Below, one piece after another: positions 1 to 7,679 of a stretch of DNA of 18,860 bases. Position 1 is the stretch's first letter. Each line of letters begins with the position of its first letter. This stretch comes from Chloroflexota bacterium (GTDB taxonomy: Bacteria; Chloroflexota; UBA6077; JADZDV01): positions 1-18,860 of the forward strand of contig JADZDV010000446.1 of assembly GCA_020850915.1 (NCBI GenBank). The letters run 5' to 3'. Below the pieces are notes generated by a model. It saw only the letters and a list, made by a program, of their open reading frames with translations, did not search any database and was not told the origin of the DNA. The translations under genes were made by a program, and so were the position numbers.

Positions 1-251
1 ATCGGAAGATCGTTGTCCGGAGTGACGACGCGCTCAGAATGACGCGCGAGCTGACCCGCGTCGAGGGGCTCTTCGCGGGCATGTCCTCCGGCGCCGTGAT
101 GCAGGTGGCCTTGCGGGTGGCCGAGCGTATCGACAAGGGCAACGTGGTCGCCTTGCTGGCGGATGGCGGCTGGAAGTACCTTAGCAGCGGTCTGTGGACC
201 GAGCCCTTCGAGAAAGCCGCGGCTGAGATCCAGACGAAGGTCTGGTGGTGA
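1..251 (+). CDS. cysM: Cysteine synthase, CysM type (3' end only)
   Basis: This is the C-terminal 82 residues of a PLP-dependent cysteine synthase; the frame is open from base 3 and the 5' part lies outside the window. Visible family signatures are EGLFAGMSSGA, the glycine-rich segment that helps bind PLP phosphate, and LADGGWKYLSSGLW near the end. The GWKYLS form, and the aromatic C-terminus (TKVWW), resemble the mycobacterial CysM that uses a CysO thiocarboxylate as sulfur donor, rather than CysK, which usually has ERYLS here; this comparison is from memory. A Mec-like JAMM peptidase 0.5 kb downstream fits that reading, because Mec releases cysteine from the CysO-cysteine adduct. No CysO (ubiquitin-like) gene is visible, though it could lie upstream. 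The stop codon overlaps the start of the next reading frame, so the genes were probably co-translated. The synthase identity is secure; the CysM subtype is less so. Confidence 0.85.
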   Translation, partial: RKIVVRSDDALRMTRELTRVEGLFAGMSSGAVMQVALRVAERIDKGNVVALLADGGWKYLSSGLWTEPFEKAAAEIQTKVWW

Positions 252-715
252 GCGAACGCTTCGAGACACGCGCCATCCATGATCGGCACGAGCCGGATCC
301 CAATCTGGGGATGCCGGCACCGCCGATTTACCCGACCGCGGCCTTTCGGGGCGGGTCGCTGGACGAGCCCGGCCCGATTGCCTGCTCCCGGGGCGGCAGC
401 GCGACGCGCAAGGCGCTGGAGTCAGCCCTGGCCGATCGCCACAGCAGCCGGTACGCCTACGCGTTCGGGAGCGGCACCGGGGCGGTGCCGAGACCCTTCG
501 ATCGCTGTCTGCTCCCGCGCGGCGCGCACACCCTGGCGCTTCGGATGGCGCGGCACCCGGGGAACAGACACGCCACCGCTCGCGGGCTCGACAAGCAGCC
601 ATGCGTCGCACGTGCCCACCACCCAGGTCTGCCCAACCACCCCTCACAGGCGCTGGCGGCGTCGCATCGGTCTGGTTACAGCGGCATGCTCTCGTTCGCG
701 CTGGCGGGCGTGTAA
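248..715 (+). pseudogene. Collapsed cystathionine gamma-synthase remnant (internal and C-terminal deletions)
   Basis: A 155-residue open frame starts at GTG 248, with a GTGA overlap on the cysM stop; GTG 245 is also possible. Its first ~78 residues follow the N-terminus of trans-sulfuration enzymes (RFETRAIH, PPIYPTAAF, EPGP, SRGGSATRKALE). The text then jumps at about base 480 to what is normally the last third of the family: GAVPRPFD, RGAHTLALRMARH, HHPGLPNHP and SGMLSFAL. About 150 residues are therefore missing without loss of frame, including the region with the PLP-binding lysine. The frame also stops ~65 residues before the usual C-terminus. The conserved YSRxxNPT motif reads CSRGGSAT, so the phosphate-binding tyrosine is gone too. 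Full-length members are ~380 residues. The product cannot be an active CGS. It could be an untranslated relic, or merely retained for coupling to the next gene, which starts one base after its stop. Confidence 0.75.
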
Positions 716-716
716 C

Positions 717-1130
717 GTGGAGCGTGTCTATCTGACCACCGCCCACCGCGAGCTGGTGTTCGACCACGCGCTCAAGGAGCGGCCGAACGAGGCCTGCGGA
801 CTGTTTGGTGGGCTTGGCAACCGCGCGGAGGTCTTCTACCCGGTGCGGAACAAGGAGGCGAGCCCGATCCGCTATGAAGTGGACCCGGCGGACCTGCTGC
901 GTGTATTCCGTGATCTCGAGCGGCGAGGGCTGGAGCTGGTCGGCATCGTCCACTCCCACGTCTTCAGTCGAGCGTATCCCTCCCAGACCGACATCCGCCT
1001 GGCCTACTACCCGGACGCCTTCTACCTGCTCATCTCGCTCATGAGCGAGACGCCGAGCTTGAAGGCGTTCCGGATAGTGGACGGCACGGTCGATGAGGCG
1101 GAGATCGTTTACGAAGGCGCGGCAGTATAA
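717..1130 (+). CDS. Mec-like JAMM/MPN+ zinc metallopeptidase (M67 family)
   Basis: A 137-residue protein of the Mov34/MPN/PAD-1 fold. The complete JAMM set is visible: the acidic residue Glu25 in PNEACGLFGG, then His79, His81, Ser89 and Asp92 in HSHVFSRAYPSQTD (HxH-x7-S-x2-D). These residues bind zinc and activate water for isopeptide-type cleavage. The length is that of stand-alone bacterial members such as mycobacterial Mec, which removes newly made cysteine from the sulfur carrier CysO. Position beside a CysM-type synthase supports that role. The usual proline after the HxH motif is valine. The start is GTG 717, one base after the stop of the CGS remnant; the open frame runs upstream to 279, but that stretch reads as the out-of-frame shadow of the remnant. 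No clear Shine-Dalgarno is present, so translation probably depends on coupling. Role as Mec is inferred from context. Confidence 0.85.
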   Translation: MERVYLTTAHRELVFDHALKERPNEACGLFGGLGNRAEVFYPVRNKEASPIRYEVDPADLLRVFRDLERRGLELVGIVHSHVFSRAYPSQTDIRLAYYPDAFYLLISLMSETPSLKAFRIVDGTVDEAEIVYEGAAV

Positions 1131-1131
1131 T
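1105..1131 (+). promoter_or_regulatory. Candidate sigma-70-type promoter for argGH
   Basis: An exact TATAAT lies at 1126-1131, rare in such GC-rich DNA, and overlaps the TAA stop of the JAMM peptidase gene. A poor -35 candidate (TCGTTT, 1105-1110) sits 15 bp upstream. Transcription would start near 1138, giving a leader of ~26 nt. A GGAG at 1148-1151 then precedes the argG ATG by 12 nt. The -10 is convincing and the -35 is not, so an extended or alternative promoter is possible. Confidence 0.45.
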
Positions 1132-1163
1132 CGAGCGACTTGGACATGGAGTAAGCGAGTCTC

Positions 1164-2432
1164 ATGGCGAACGTCGTCCTCGCGTATTCGGGTGGTCTTG
1201 ACACCTCCGTCGCGATCAAATGGATTCGGGAGCGCTACGGCCTCGACGTCATTACGCTGACCGTTGACGTGGGCAATCAGCCGAAGCTCGAGCAGATCCG
1301 CGAGAAGGCCCTCCGGACCGGCGCTGCCAAGGCGTTTGTCGTGGATGCGCGCGATGACTTCGTCAACTACTTCGTCTGGCCCAGCCTCCAGGCAGGCGCC
1401 ATCTACGAGGGCTGCTACCCGCTGGCCACGGCGCTGGCGCGACCGCTGATCTCGAAGCTGCTGGTCGACGTCGCGCGCAGCGAAGGCGCCACGGCGGTGG
1501 CTCACGGCTGCACCGGCAAGGGCAACGACCAGGTTCGGTTCGACGTCTCTGTCGGCGCCCTGGCCCCGGACCTTCAGATCATCGCCCCGCTCCGCGAGTG
1601 GAACATGACCCGCGAGGACGAGATCCGCTACGCGCAGAAGCACGACATCCCGGTGCCGGTGACGATCGCGAGTCCGTACAGCGTGGACGAGAACCTCTGG
1701 GGACGCAGCATCGAGGCGGGCGCGCTCGAGGATCCCTGGCAGAAGCCACCCGAAGACGCGTACGCGTGGACGCTCAACCCGCGCCACGCATCGGGACCAA
1801 CCGAGCTGACGATCGACTTCGAGGGCGGCGTCCCGGTCGCGCTGGACGGCGAGCGCCTGGGTGGTGTCGAGCTGGTGGAGCGCCTGACGAAGATCGCCGG
1901 CTCGCACGGCATCGGCCGGATCGACCACCTGGAGAACCGCCTGATCGGCATCAAGTCCCGGGAGATCTACGAGGCCCCGGCGGCGGTGGTCCTCCACGCT
2001 GCGCACGCCGAGCTGGAGAAGCTGGTCCTGACGCGAAGCCAGCAGCGGTTCAAGGCGACGGTCGCCCAGGAGATGGCGGACCTGGTGTATAACGGCCTGT
2101 GGTTTTCGGCCCACAACCTGGATCTCATGGCGTACGTCGCGAGCACGCAGCGGTTCGTGACGGGCCAGGTCCGGATGGAGCTGGATCGCGGCCACTTCAC
2201 CGCCACGGGGCGGCAGGCGGCGTTCTCGCTGTACAGCCCCTCGCTTGCGACGTACGGCGAGGGCGACACGTTTGACCACACTGCCGCGGTCGGGTTCATC
2301 AAGCTGTTTGGCCAGCAGCTTCGCACGCAGGCTCGCGTCCAGCTTGGCGGTCGCTCGGCGGACGACGTCATGCGGCTGACAGCCTCTCCCCGGCCGATCG
2401 CCGCCTCCTCGGGGTCAGAACCCGAGGCATGA
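1164..2432 (+). CDS. argG: Argininosuccinate synthase
   Basis: ATP-dependent ligation of citrulline and aspartate to argininosuccinate, the penultimate step of arginine synthesis, in the cytoplasm. The 422-residue product has the N-type ATP pyrophosphatase loop SGGLDTS at residues 9-15. It also has YEGCYPLATALARPLI (81-96), which contacts citrulline, and GCTGKGNDQVRF (115-126), the aspartate/citrulline-binding signature. Typical members are ~400 residues; the extra length is a Ser/Pro/Ala-rich tail after ~405 with no recognisable motif. The ATG start is preceded by GGAG at 1148-1151. The last bases overlap argH by four (ATGA at 2429-2432), indicating translational coupling in an argGH operon. 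No arginine-repressor box was recognised upstream. Confidence 0.97.
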   Translation: MANVVLAYSGGLDTSVAIKWIRERYGLDVITLTVDVGNQPKLEQIREKALRTGAAKAFVVDARDDFVNYFVWPSLQAGAIYEGCYPLATALARPLISKLLVDVARSEGATAVAHGCTGKGNDQVRFDVSVGALAPDLQIIAPLREWNMTREDEIRYAQKHDIPVPVTIASPYSVDENLWGRSIEAGALEDPWQKPPEDAYAWTLNPRHASGPTELTIDFEGGVPVALDGERLGGVELVERLTKIAGSHGIGRIDHLENRLIGIKSREIYEAPAAVVLHAAHAELEKLVLTRSQQRFKATVAQEMADLVYNGLWFSAHNLDLMAYVASTQRFVTGQVRMELDRGHFTATGRQAAFSLYSPSLATYGEGDTFDHTAAVGFIKLFGQQLRTQARVQLGGRSADDVMRLTASPRPIAASSGSEPEA

Positions 2433-3883
2433 GTACAGAGGGACCCGGCAAGCTCTGGGGAGGCGGCGGACGCTTCAGTAAGCCAACCGAACGGAGTGTC
2501 GAGCGGTTCACCTCGTCCATCGCGGTCGACATCCGCTTGCTGACCGAGGACATCGTTGGCAGCATCGCTCACGCTCGGATGCTCGGCCGAGCGCAGATCA
2601 TCCCCGTGGATGACGCGGCGTCGATCGTTCGCGGTCTCGTGGCGGTGCATGGCGAGCTTTCGCACGCGCTACCCGTCGACCTCGATCGCTGGGAAGACGT
2701 GCATAGCCTCGTCGAGGGGACGCTGCGGCCGCGAGTGGGCGAGGCCGCTGGGCGGCTGCACACGGCGCGGAGCCGGAACGACCAGGTGGCCACCGATCTC
2801 AGGCTGTACGCGCGGCGGATGCTCTGCGACGGCGCCGAGCTGCTGCTCGACTTCCAGGCGGCCTGCCTCGAGCTTGCCGAGCGCTATCCGGATACCCCGA
2901 TGCCTGGCTACACCCACCTGCAACGAGCTCAGCCGGTCCTCTTCGCACATCACTGTCTGGCCTATGCGGAGATGGCCGGGCGCGACATCTCACGCTTGCT
3001 CGACGCCCACACCCGCGCGAGCGTACTTCCCCTGGGCTCGGGCGCCCTGGCGGGTGCGCCCTACCCGCTCGATCGCCCCTACGTCGCCGAGCTGCTCGGC
3101 TTCGACGCCATCTCGCGGAACAGCCTGGACGCGGTCAGCGATCGGGATTTCGTCGTCGAGCACCTCGCGGCGCTCGCGCTCGTCGCGGTACATCTCTCTC
3201 GACTGGCGGAGGAGCTGGTGCTCTGGACCTCCGCCGAGTTCGGCTTCGCTCGCCTCGATGACGCGTATGCCACGGGCAGCAGCATCATGCCGCAGAAGAA
3301 GAATCCCGACGTGGCAGAGCTGGTCCGCGGGCGAACGGGACGCGCCGTGGCGAACCTGGTCGGCTTGCTGACCGTGCTGAAGGGCCTGCCTCTCAGCTAC
3401 AACCGGGACCTACAGGAGGACAAGGCGGGCTACTTCGAGGCGGTGGAGGTCGTTCACGCCTGCCTGCGACTCACCGCAGAGATGCTCCGGACGCTGGAGA
3501 TGCGGCCGGACCGACTCCGCGACGCGGCGGGCGGCGGTTTCTCCACCGCGACGGACCTGGCCGATGCGCTCGTCAAGCGCGGTCTGCCGTTCCGCGAGGC
3601 TCACGGCGTGGCAGGCGCCGCCGTAGACCTCGCGGAGTCGCGCGGCGTGCCGTTGTGGGAGCTGGACCATGCTTCGCTGGTCGCGCTCCATCCGTTTCTC
3701 CAGGCGATGGCGCCCGACCTTTCGGTCGAGGCGTCGGTCACGGGGAGAGACGTTCCCGGCGGCACCGCGCCGGGCCGGGTCGCGGAGGCGCGTCGAGAGG
3801 CGCGTGTCCGAATCGCTGCCGACCGCGAGCGAGTAGGGGCGCTGCGTCAGCGGCTGCCGACGATCGAGTCGGTGCAGTGCTGA
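2429..3883 (+). CDS. argH: Argininosuccinate lyase
   Basis: Splits argininosuccinate into arginine and fumarate, completing arginine synthesis; a homotetramer in this superfamily. The three conserved regions of the aspartase/fumarase superfamily are present: HTARSRNDQ at 111-119, YTHLQRAQP at 161-169 and GSSIMPQKKNPD at 283-294. The last is the mobile loop with the catalytic serine (Ser284/285). The N-terminal KLWGGGGRFSKPT is the usual family opening. At 484 residues it is slightly longer than the common 455-470; the surplus is at the arginine-rich C-terminus. It begins inside the argG stop codon (ATGA). Nothing suggests damage, and no further arginine gene follows. Confidence 0.97.
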   Translation: MSTEGPGKLWGGGGRFSKPTERSVERFTSSIAVDIRLLTEDIVGSIAHARMLGRAQIIPVDDAASIVRGLVAVHGELSHALPVDLDRWEDVHSLVEGTLRPRVGEAAGRLHTARSRNDQVATDLRLYARRMLCDGAELLLDFQAACLELAERYPDTPMPGYTHLQRAQPVLFAHHCLAYAEMAGRDISRLLDAHTRASVLPLGSGALAGAPYPLDRPYVAELLGFDAISRNSLDAVSDRDFVVEHLAALALVAVHLSRLAEELVLWTSAEFGFARLDDAYATGSSIMPQKKNPDVAELVRGRTGRAVANLVGLLTVLKGLPLSYNRDLQEDKAGYFEAVEVVHACLRLTAEMLRTLEMRPDRLRDAAGGGFSTATDLADALVKRGLPFREAHGVAGAAVDLAESRGVPLWELDHASLVALHPFLQAMAPDLSVEASVTGRDVPGGTAPGRVAEARREARVRIAADRERVGALRQRLPTIESVQC

Positions 3884-3950
3884 GCACTCACTGGTTGACG
3901 GCAGGGCCGCGGTGTGACTGCAAGCGCGGGCCTCGCTCGTTCTGGCGTCT

Positions 3951-3991
3951 CTGGCTGAAGCCAGCCTACTATCACGTATAGAGATAGTGAT
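3951..3991. repeat. Two small adjacent hairpins downstream of argH
   Basis: CTGGC-TGAA-GCCAG at 3951-3964 forms a 5-bp stem with a tetraloop, and ATCAC/GTGAT (3971-3975 with 3987-3991) a second short stem. No T-tract follows, so intrinsic termination is not clear. The GGCTGAAGCC core resembles short interspersed palindromes that recur in intergenic DNA of several high-GC genomes; only one copy is visible here, so this is a guess. Confidence 0.3.
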
Positions 3992-3996
3992 GGGCG

Positions 3997-4016
3997 TCGC
4001 CGCGGCGCCGCGGCGA
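3997..4016. repeat. Perfect 20-nt GC palindrome
   Basis: TCGCCGCGGCGCCGCGGCGA reads identically on both strands over its full 20 nt and is itself built of nested GCCGCGGC units. It sits 114 bp after argH and ~115 bp before the most likely PIG-L start. It could be a cruciform-forming element, a dimeric protein-binding site or part of a transcription stop for argGH. In a GC-rich genome short GC palindromes arise by chance, but 20 perfect bases is long. Confidence 0.55.
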
Positions 4017-4132
4017 GATGTGTAGCGCTCGCACGACGGCCGGTGCCATCTCCAGGCTCCCGGTCCGAAGAGTGCGAAGCCCGTCTCTCAGCGAGAGAAA
4101 CCCAGATTTTGAGAACGGCAGCAGGCCGTTCG

Positions 4133-4873
4133 ATGCGAGGAGCGCTGACTACGTTGGCCGAGCAACCAGACGCCTACGAGCCACGACGCGTGATGGTCGT
4201 CGTCGCTCACCCTGACGACGCCGAGTTCGGCGCCGCGGGCACGATCGCCAAGTGGGCGAAAGAGGGCAAGGAGATCGCCTACGTCCTCTGCACCAGCGGT
4301 GACAAGGGCACGAGCGACACGAGTATCTCCCCCGAAGACCTGGCCCGGGCGCGCAAAGAAGAGCAGCGAGCGGCGTGCGAAGCGCTTGGCGTGCGGGAGG
4401 TTGTCTTTCTCGGGTACGAAGACGGCGTGCTGGTGAGCACGCTGGAGCTTCGCAAGGACATCGTCCGGGAGATCCGGCGGTTCAAGCCGGACGTCGTGGT
4501 GTGTCAGGACCCCACCGTGCGCTGGGTCGCCAGTGGATACCTGAACCACCCGGACCACCGGGCCGCGGCCGACGCGACCCTGGACGCGGTCTACCCCTCA
4601 GCGCGCGACCCACTCGTCTTCCCAGACCTGCTGGCGGCTGGTCTGGAGCCGCACAAGGTTCGCGAGGTCTACCTGATGACGTTCGCGAACGCGGACACCT
4701 GGATTGACATCACGGACACGATCGATCGGAAGATCGCCGCTCTCCAGGCGCACGAGAGTCAGGTGAACGGCCGGCAGAATTTCAGCGACCTTATCAAGCA
4801 GCGAGCGCGGCAGACCGCTGAGGGACGTGACATGGAGTACGCGGAGGCGTTCAAGTACCTGAAGCTCGGCTAG
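4133..4873 (+). CDS. PIG-L family zinc-dependent deacetylase
   Basis: A 246-residue LmbE/PIG-L fold protein. AHPDDAEF at 25-32 supplies zinc ligands (His26, Asp29) and the catalytic Asp28, and NHPDH at 138-142 supplies the third ligand. Relatives remove an acetyl group from N-acetylglucosamine-type sugars, including those of mycothiol and bacillithiol synthesis and repair; the substrate here is unknown. The frame is open from GTG 4043, but the first 30 residues are low-complexity and lie before the family fold. ATG 4133 is chosen; TTG 4154 with GAGGAG at 4136-4141 is an almost equal alternative. No partner gene for a low-molecular-weight thiol lies nearby. It stands alone, converging on a membrane-protein gene whose stop is at 4995. 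Confidence 0.88.
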   Translation: MRGALTTLAEQPDAYEPRRVMVVVAHPDDAEFGAAGTIAKWAKEGKEIAYVLCTSGDKGTSDTSISPEDLARARKEEQRAACEALGVREVVFLGYEDGVLVSTLELRKDIVREIRRFKPDVVVCQDPTVRWVASGYLNHPDHRAAADATLDAVYPSARDPLVFPDLLAAGLEPHKVREVYLMTFANADTWIDITDTIDRKIAALQAHESQVNGRQNFSDLIKQRARQTAEGRDMEYAEAFKYLKLG

Positions 4874-4994
4874 TCGCGGGCGGCGCCCGTCGGTCAAGGA
4901 GATCCTCCGCCTGCCGTGGACGTCGGCTGGACGGCCTTGCGCGAGGATGCTGCTCGCCGCGGCGTGCCAGGAGGCCGTGCGCCTGGTGCGCCGC

Positions 4995-6221
4995 CTACGT
5001 CCGCGTCGTAGAGCGCGGCCGTGATCGCTGGGCCCGGATGGTCCGCACGACCATGCCCGCGAACAGTAGCATGGAGATGGCGTTGAGGAGCGCGCCGACA
5101 CGGCGCTCCTCAGCCAGTCCCAGGAGGTCGCCCGCGACTCGGATCAGCAGCGACACGTGGAGGAGCGCCAGCGGAAGGTACAGGCGGTGCTGGTACGGGA
5201 ACGCCAGGTTCACCACGGCTGGGATGATCGTTGGCGCGTGGGCGAAGATCATGGAGAACACGAACCCGACGAAGATCGCGTGCAGGGCGGCGTCGTAGAT
5301 CAGACCGGCCCGGAACCGCTCCGGCGCTATGGCCCACAGCAGTCCCGCAAGTACCAGCCAGCCGTAGCCGAGCAGCAGGCTGACAGCGCCGTAGCGAGGC
5401 AGGCCGGCGCGACGAAGCGTTCTTCGGGCGACGTCGAACCGGAACAGCCAGATGGCCAGCCAGACGATCGCGAGTCCGGAGGCCCGGATACCCCAGTCGA
5501 ACGATTCTGCGCTCAGGCGTGTGGTAAGAAGCGCCGCTAAGAGAAGGCCGCACGCGGCGATAAAGACCGCGCGAGCGCCCTGTTTGAGGACGAGCTGGGC
5601 GAGCTCGAGGCGCTCGCCGGCGATCGTGAGGACGAGGAACCCTGCCCACCAGGGGGCCGCCTCGAAAAACGGTCGGCCCAGCACCCAGAGCAGGTTGCCG
5701 GCCAGCCAGGCCAGCGCGCCGACGATCATCACGGCGGTCGACCACTCGGCGCGCAGCCGGTAGAGGCTGACGAAGATCGCCGCCAGCACCGCGCTGCTGC
5801 CGGCGAGCAGTGCCGCCGGCAGAGAGAAGGGGAGCCCGACGAGCATCGCGATGGCCGCCAGGGCCGCCAGTCCCGGAGCCAGGAATGCCCAGCGTCGGTT
5901 GAGGGCGACCGCCCGCTCCAGGCCGATCACCACGCCGACAAACCCACCCACCATGAGCGGGCCGTGCTCGGCCGGCAGCGCCGGCTGCAGTGGCGGCCAG
6001 GACCAGCCGGACCGCAGCAAGCCTGCCCACATGCCGGCCAGCAGCGCCAGCCCGCCTGCCGCCAGGAACGTTCGGCGGATGCGTGGAGGGACAGTGTCCT
6101 TGGTGAACGCGAGGGAGATAGGAGCCTCCAGTGATGTGACCCCAGCACTGTACCGGACCGGCGGTCGTACTGGCAGGCCCCGTTCAGTCCGTTGCGATAG
6201 ACTGCGGGTGAGGCTCGGCAT
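4995..6221 (-). CDS. Polytopic membrane protein, NnrS-like topology
   Basis: A 408-residue integral membrane protein with ~11-12 hydrophobic segments after a ~45-residue N-terminal leader. Conserved-looking polar residues sit inside the membrane: EHGPLMVGGFVG (His86), GLERAVAL (Glu102), GERLEL (Glu203, Glu205) and HAIFVGFVFSMIFAHAP (His314, His328). Buried histidines suggest a heme or metal site, as proposed for NnrS proteins of nitric-oxide stress and denitrification, but I cannot place it in that family with certainty. The open frame extends to 6458, which would overlap the divergent amidohydrolase; the extension is proline/arginine-rich. ATG 6221 is the first sensible start, though without a good Shine-Dalgarno. 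Its 5' end is 26 bp from the divergent gene start, so promoters must overlap coding sequence or the true start is downstream. Confidence 0.75.
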   Translation of the reverse strand: MPSLTRSLSQRTERGLPVRPPVRYSAGVTSLEAPISLAFTKDTVPPRIRRTFLAAGGLALLAGMWAGLLRSGWSWPPLQPALPAEHGPLMVGGFVGVVIGLERAVALNRRWAFLAPGLAALAAIAMLVGLPFSLPAALLAGSSAVLAAIFVSLYRLRAEWSTAVMIVGALAWLAGNLLWVLGRPFFEAAPWWAGFLVLTIAGERLELAQLVLKQGARAVFIAACGLLLAALLTTRLSAESFDWGIRASGLAIVWLAIWLFRFDVARRTLRRAGLPRYGAVSLLLGYGWLVLAGLLWAIAPERFRAGLIYDAALHAIFVGFVFSMIFAHAPTIIPAVVNLAFPYQHRLYLPLALLHVSLLIRVAGDLLGLAEERRVGALLNAISMLLFAGMVVRTIRAQRSRPRSTTRT

Positions 6222-6247
6222 CCCAGACTGGGGAGGCGGCGCAGCGT

Positions 6248-7567
6248 ATGGCAACGTCACAACGTCGATTACTACTTCGAGCGGCGCAAGTTGTGGATGG
6301 AACCGGCTCTGCGCCGATTCAGGAGGGCGCGGTCGTGATCGTTGGCGGCCGTATCGAGGCGGTGGGCCCGGCCGCGACGCTGGCGTCTGAGCCGCATGAC
6401 GAAGCGGCTGAGTTTGCTGGCCAGACAATCCTGCCGGGACTGGTTGACGCCCACACACACCTGACGCTGAGCGGCACAGGGCGGACGTACGAGCAGGAGG
6501 CGCTCGAGCCCGACGAGATGATGGCGCTTCAGGCGGTGCATAACGCCCTGGTGCATTTGCGGTCCGGCGTGACGACGCTGCGAGACAACGGGGGTCGCAA
6601 TCGGGTGACGTTCGCGGTTCGAGAGGCGCAGCACCGCGGCTTCTTCCTCGGCCCGCGCATGCTGCTCAGCGGACGGCCGGTCACGCACGGCGGCGGCCAC
6701 TTCCACTGGTGCAACGGCGTCGCCGACGGCCCGGAGGGTATCAGGCGAGCGATTCGCGAGCTCGTCTCCGAAGGAGCCGATCACATCAAGATCATGGCGA
6801 GCGGTGGACAGACGGCTGGCAACGATCCCAGCCTCCCCTCCTACAGTGTGGAGGAGCTGCGGGTGGCCGTGGAGACCGCGCACGGTCTGAGTCGTCTCAC
6901 GACGGCGCACTGCCGCGCGACGCCCAGCATCGTCAACGCGGTGGAGGCCGGCCTGGACTGTATCGAGCACGCGGGCTTTCTCGAGCACGTGGAGCCTCGT
7001 CGGTACGGCGAGGGGATCCACCACTCATACCGCATCCGTTACGAACCGGTCGTCGGCGAGCGGCTTGCCCGCTCTGGCATGTTCGTCAGCCTGACATTGC
7101 AGGCCAACGGCTACCACACGCTTCGTCGTCTGGGAAGTCCTGGTCGTCGCGTGAGGCTTGATCCCCTGGAGCGAAGCCGGGTTGATGAGATCGATCGGGT
7201 GACCGAACAGAAGCTGGAGGTCGTCCAGCGCCTGATCGGCCTCGACATGCTGGATCGCCTGGTGCTCAGCACCGACGCCGGCCCCTCCGAGGTCGATTTC
7301 GGACGCCTGCACTACAGCGTCGAGCTCGGAGTGGCTGCTGGTATGACGCCAATGCAGGCGATTCAGGCGGTGACAGCCGTCGCGGCCACTGCCTGCGGGG
7401 TGGGGCACCTGGTCGGCACCCTGGAGCCTGGCAAAGAGGCGGATGTTGTCGTCGTGGACGGAGATCCCCTCGGCGACATTCGCGCGCTCTCGCGTGTCTC
7501 CGCGGTGTACCGGGCCGGCGCACGGGTGGTGGACGCCGGCACACCGCCGCCGCTGGAAGAGGCGTGA
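6248..7567 (+). CDS. Amidohydrolase family protein, prolidase/imidazolonepropionase-like
   Basis: A 439-residue metal-dependent hydrolase of the amidohydrolase superfamily. It opens with the small beta-sandwich (VVDGTG...GGRIEAVGP), then the barrel with DAHTHL (metal ligands His69 and His71) and HIKIMASGG, where Lys181 is probably the carboxylated bridging lysine. TTAHCRA (His221), IEHAGF (His241) and STDAG (Asp343) complete the binuclear site. The C-terminal sandwich ends with GTLEPGKEADVVVVDGDPL, a classic closing signature. The lysine places it with the Xaa-Pro dipeptidase/imidazolonepropionase-like group; the true substrate is unknown. GGAGG at 6232-6236 lies 11 nt before the ATG. Monocistronic by position: a hairpin follows 20 nt after the stop, and the membrane-protein gene is divergent. 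Confidence 0.9.
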   Translation: MATSQRRLLLRAAQVVDGTGSAPIQEGAVVIVGGRIEAVGPAATLASEPHDEAAEFAGQTILPGLVDAHTHLTLSGTGRTYEQEALEPDEMMALQAVHNALVHLRSGVTTLRDNGGRNRVTFAVREAQHRGFFLGPRMLLSGRPVTHGGGHFHWCNGVADGPEGIRRAIRELVSEGADHIKIMASGGQTAGNDPSLPSYSVEELRVAVETAHGLSRLTTAHCRATPSIVNAVEAGLDCIEHAGFLEHVEPRRYGEGIHHSYRIRYEPVVGERLARSGMFVSLTLQANGYHTLRRLGSPGRRVRLDPLERSRVDEIDRVTEQKLEVVQRLIGLDMLDRLVLSTDAGPSEVDFGRLHYSVELGVAAGMTPMQAIQAVTAVAATACGVGHLVGTLEPGKEADVVVVDGDPLGDIRALSRVSAVYRAGARVVDAGTPPPLEEA

Positions 7568-7587
7568 GGGGCGGGTGTAGACGAAGC

Positions 7588-7613
7588 GGCGCCCGGCGAG
7601 AACGCCTGGCGCC
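7588..7613 (+). terminator. Hairpin downstream of the amidohydrolase
   Basis: GGCGCCCGGCG pairs with CGCCTGGCGCC around an AGAA loop, an 11-position stem with a single C/T mismatch. It begins 20 nt after the amidohydrolase stop. No T-run follows, so it is either a weak intrinsic terminator or a 3'-end stabilising structure. Confidence 0.4.
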
Positions 7614-7679
7614 CCTGGGAGCAGCCAGTCTCGGTCCGTTCCAGGTTGCCAGTTGAGCCTCGGCGCGCCGCGGGAACGC

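Noticed and set aside
279..716. Long N-terminal extension of the JAMM peptidase.
   Set aside because: Arg/Ala/Pro-rich out-of-frame reading of the CGS remnant; the fold begins at GTG 717.
4877..4889. CGGGC-GGC-GCCCG hairpin just after the PIG-L gene as a terminator.
   Set aside because: Only five pairs with a three-base loop and no T-tract; expected by chance in this composition.
6222..6458. Extension of the membrane protein over the divergent amidohydrolase start.
   Set aside because: Proline/arginine-rich shadow sequence overlapping a gene with a good ribosome site; ATG 6221 is kept instead.
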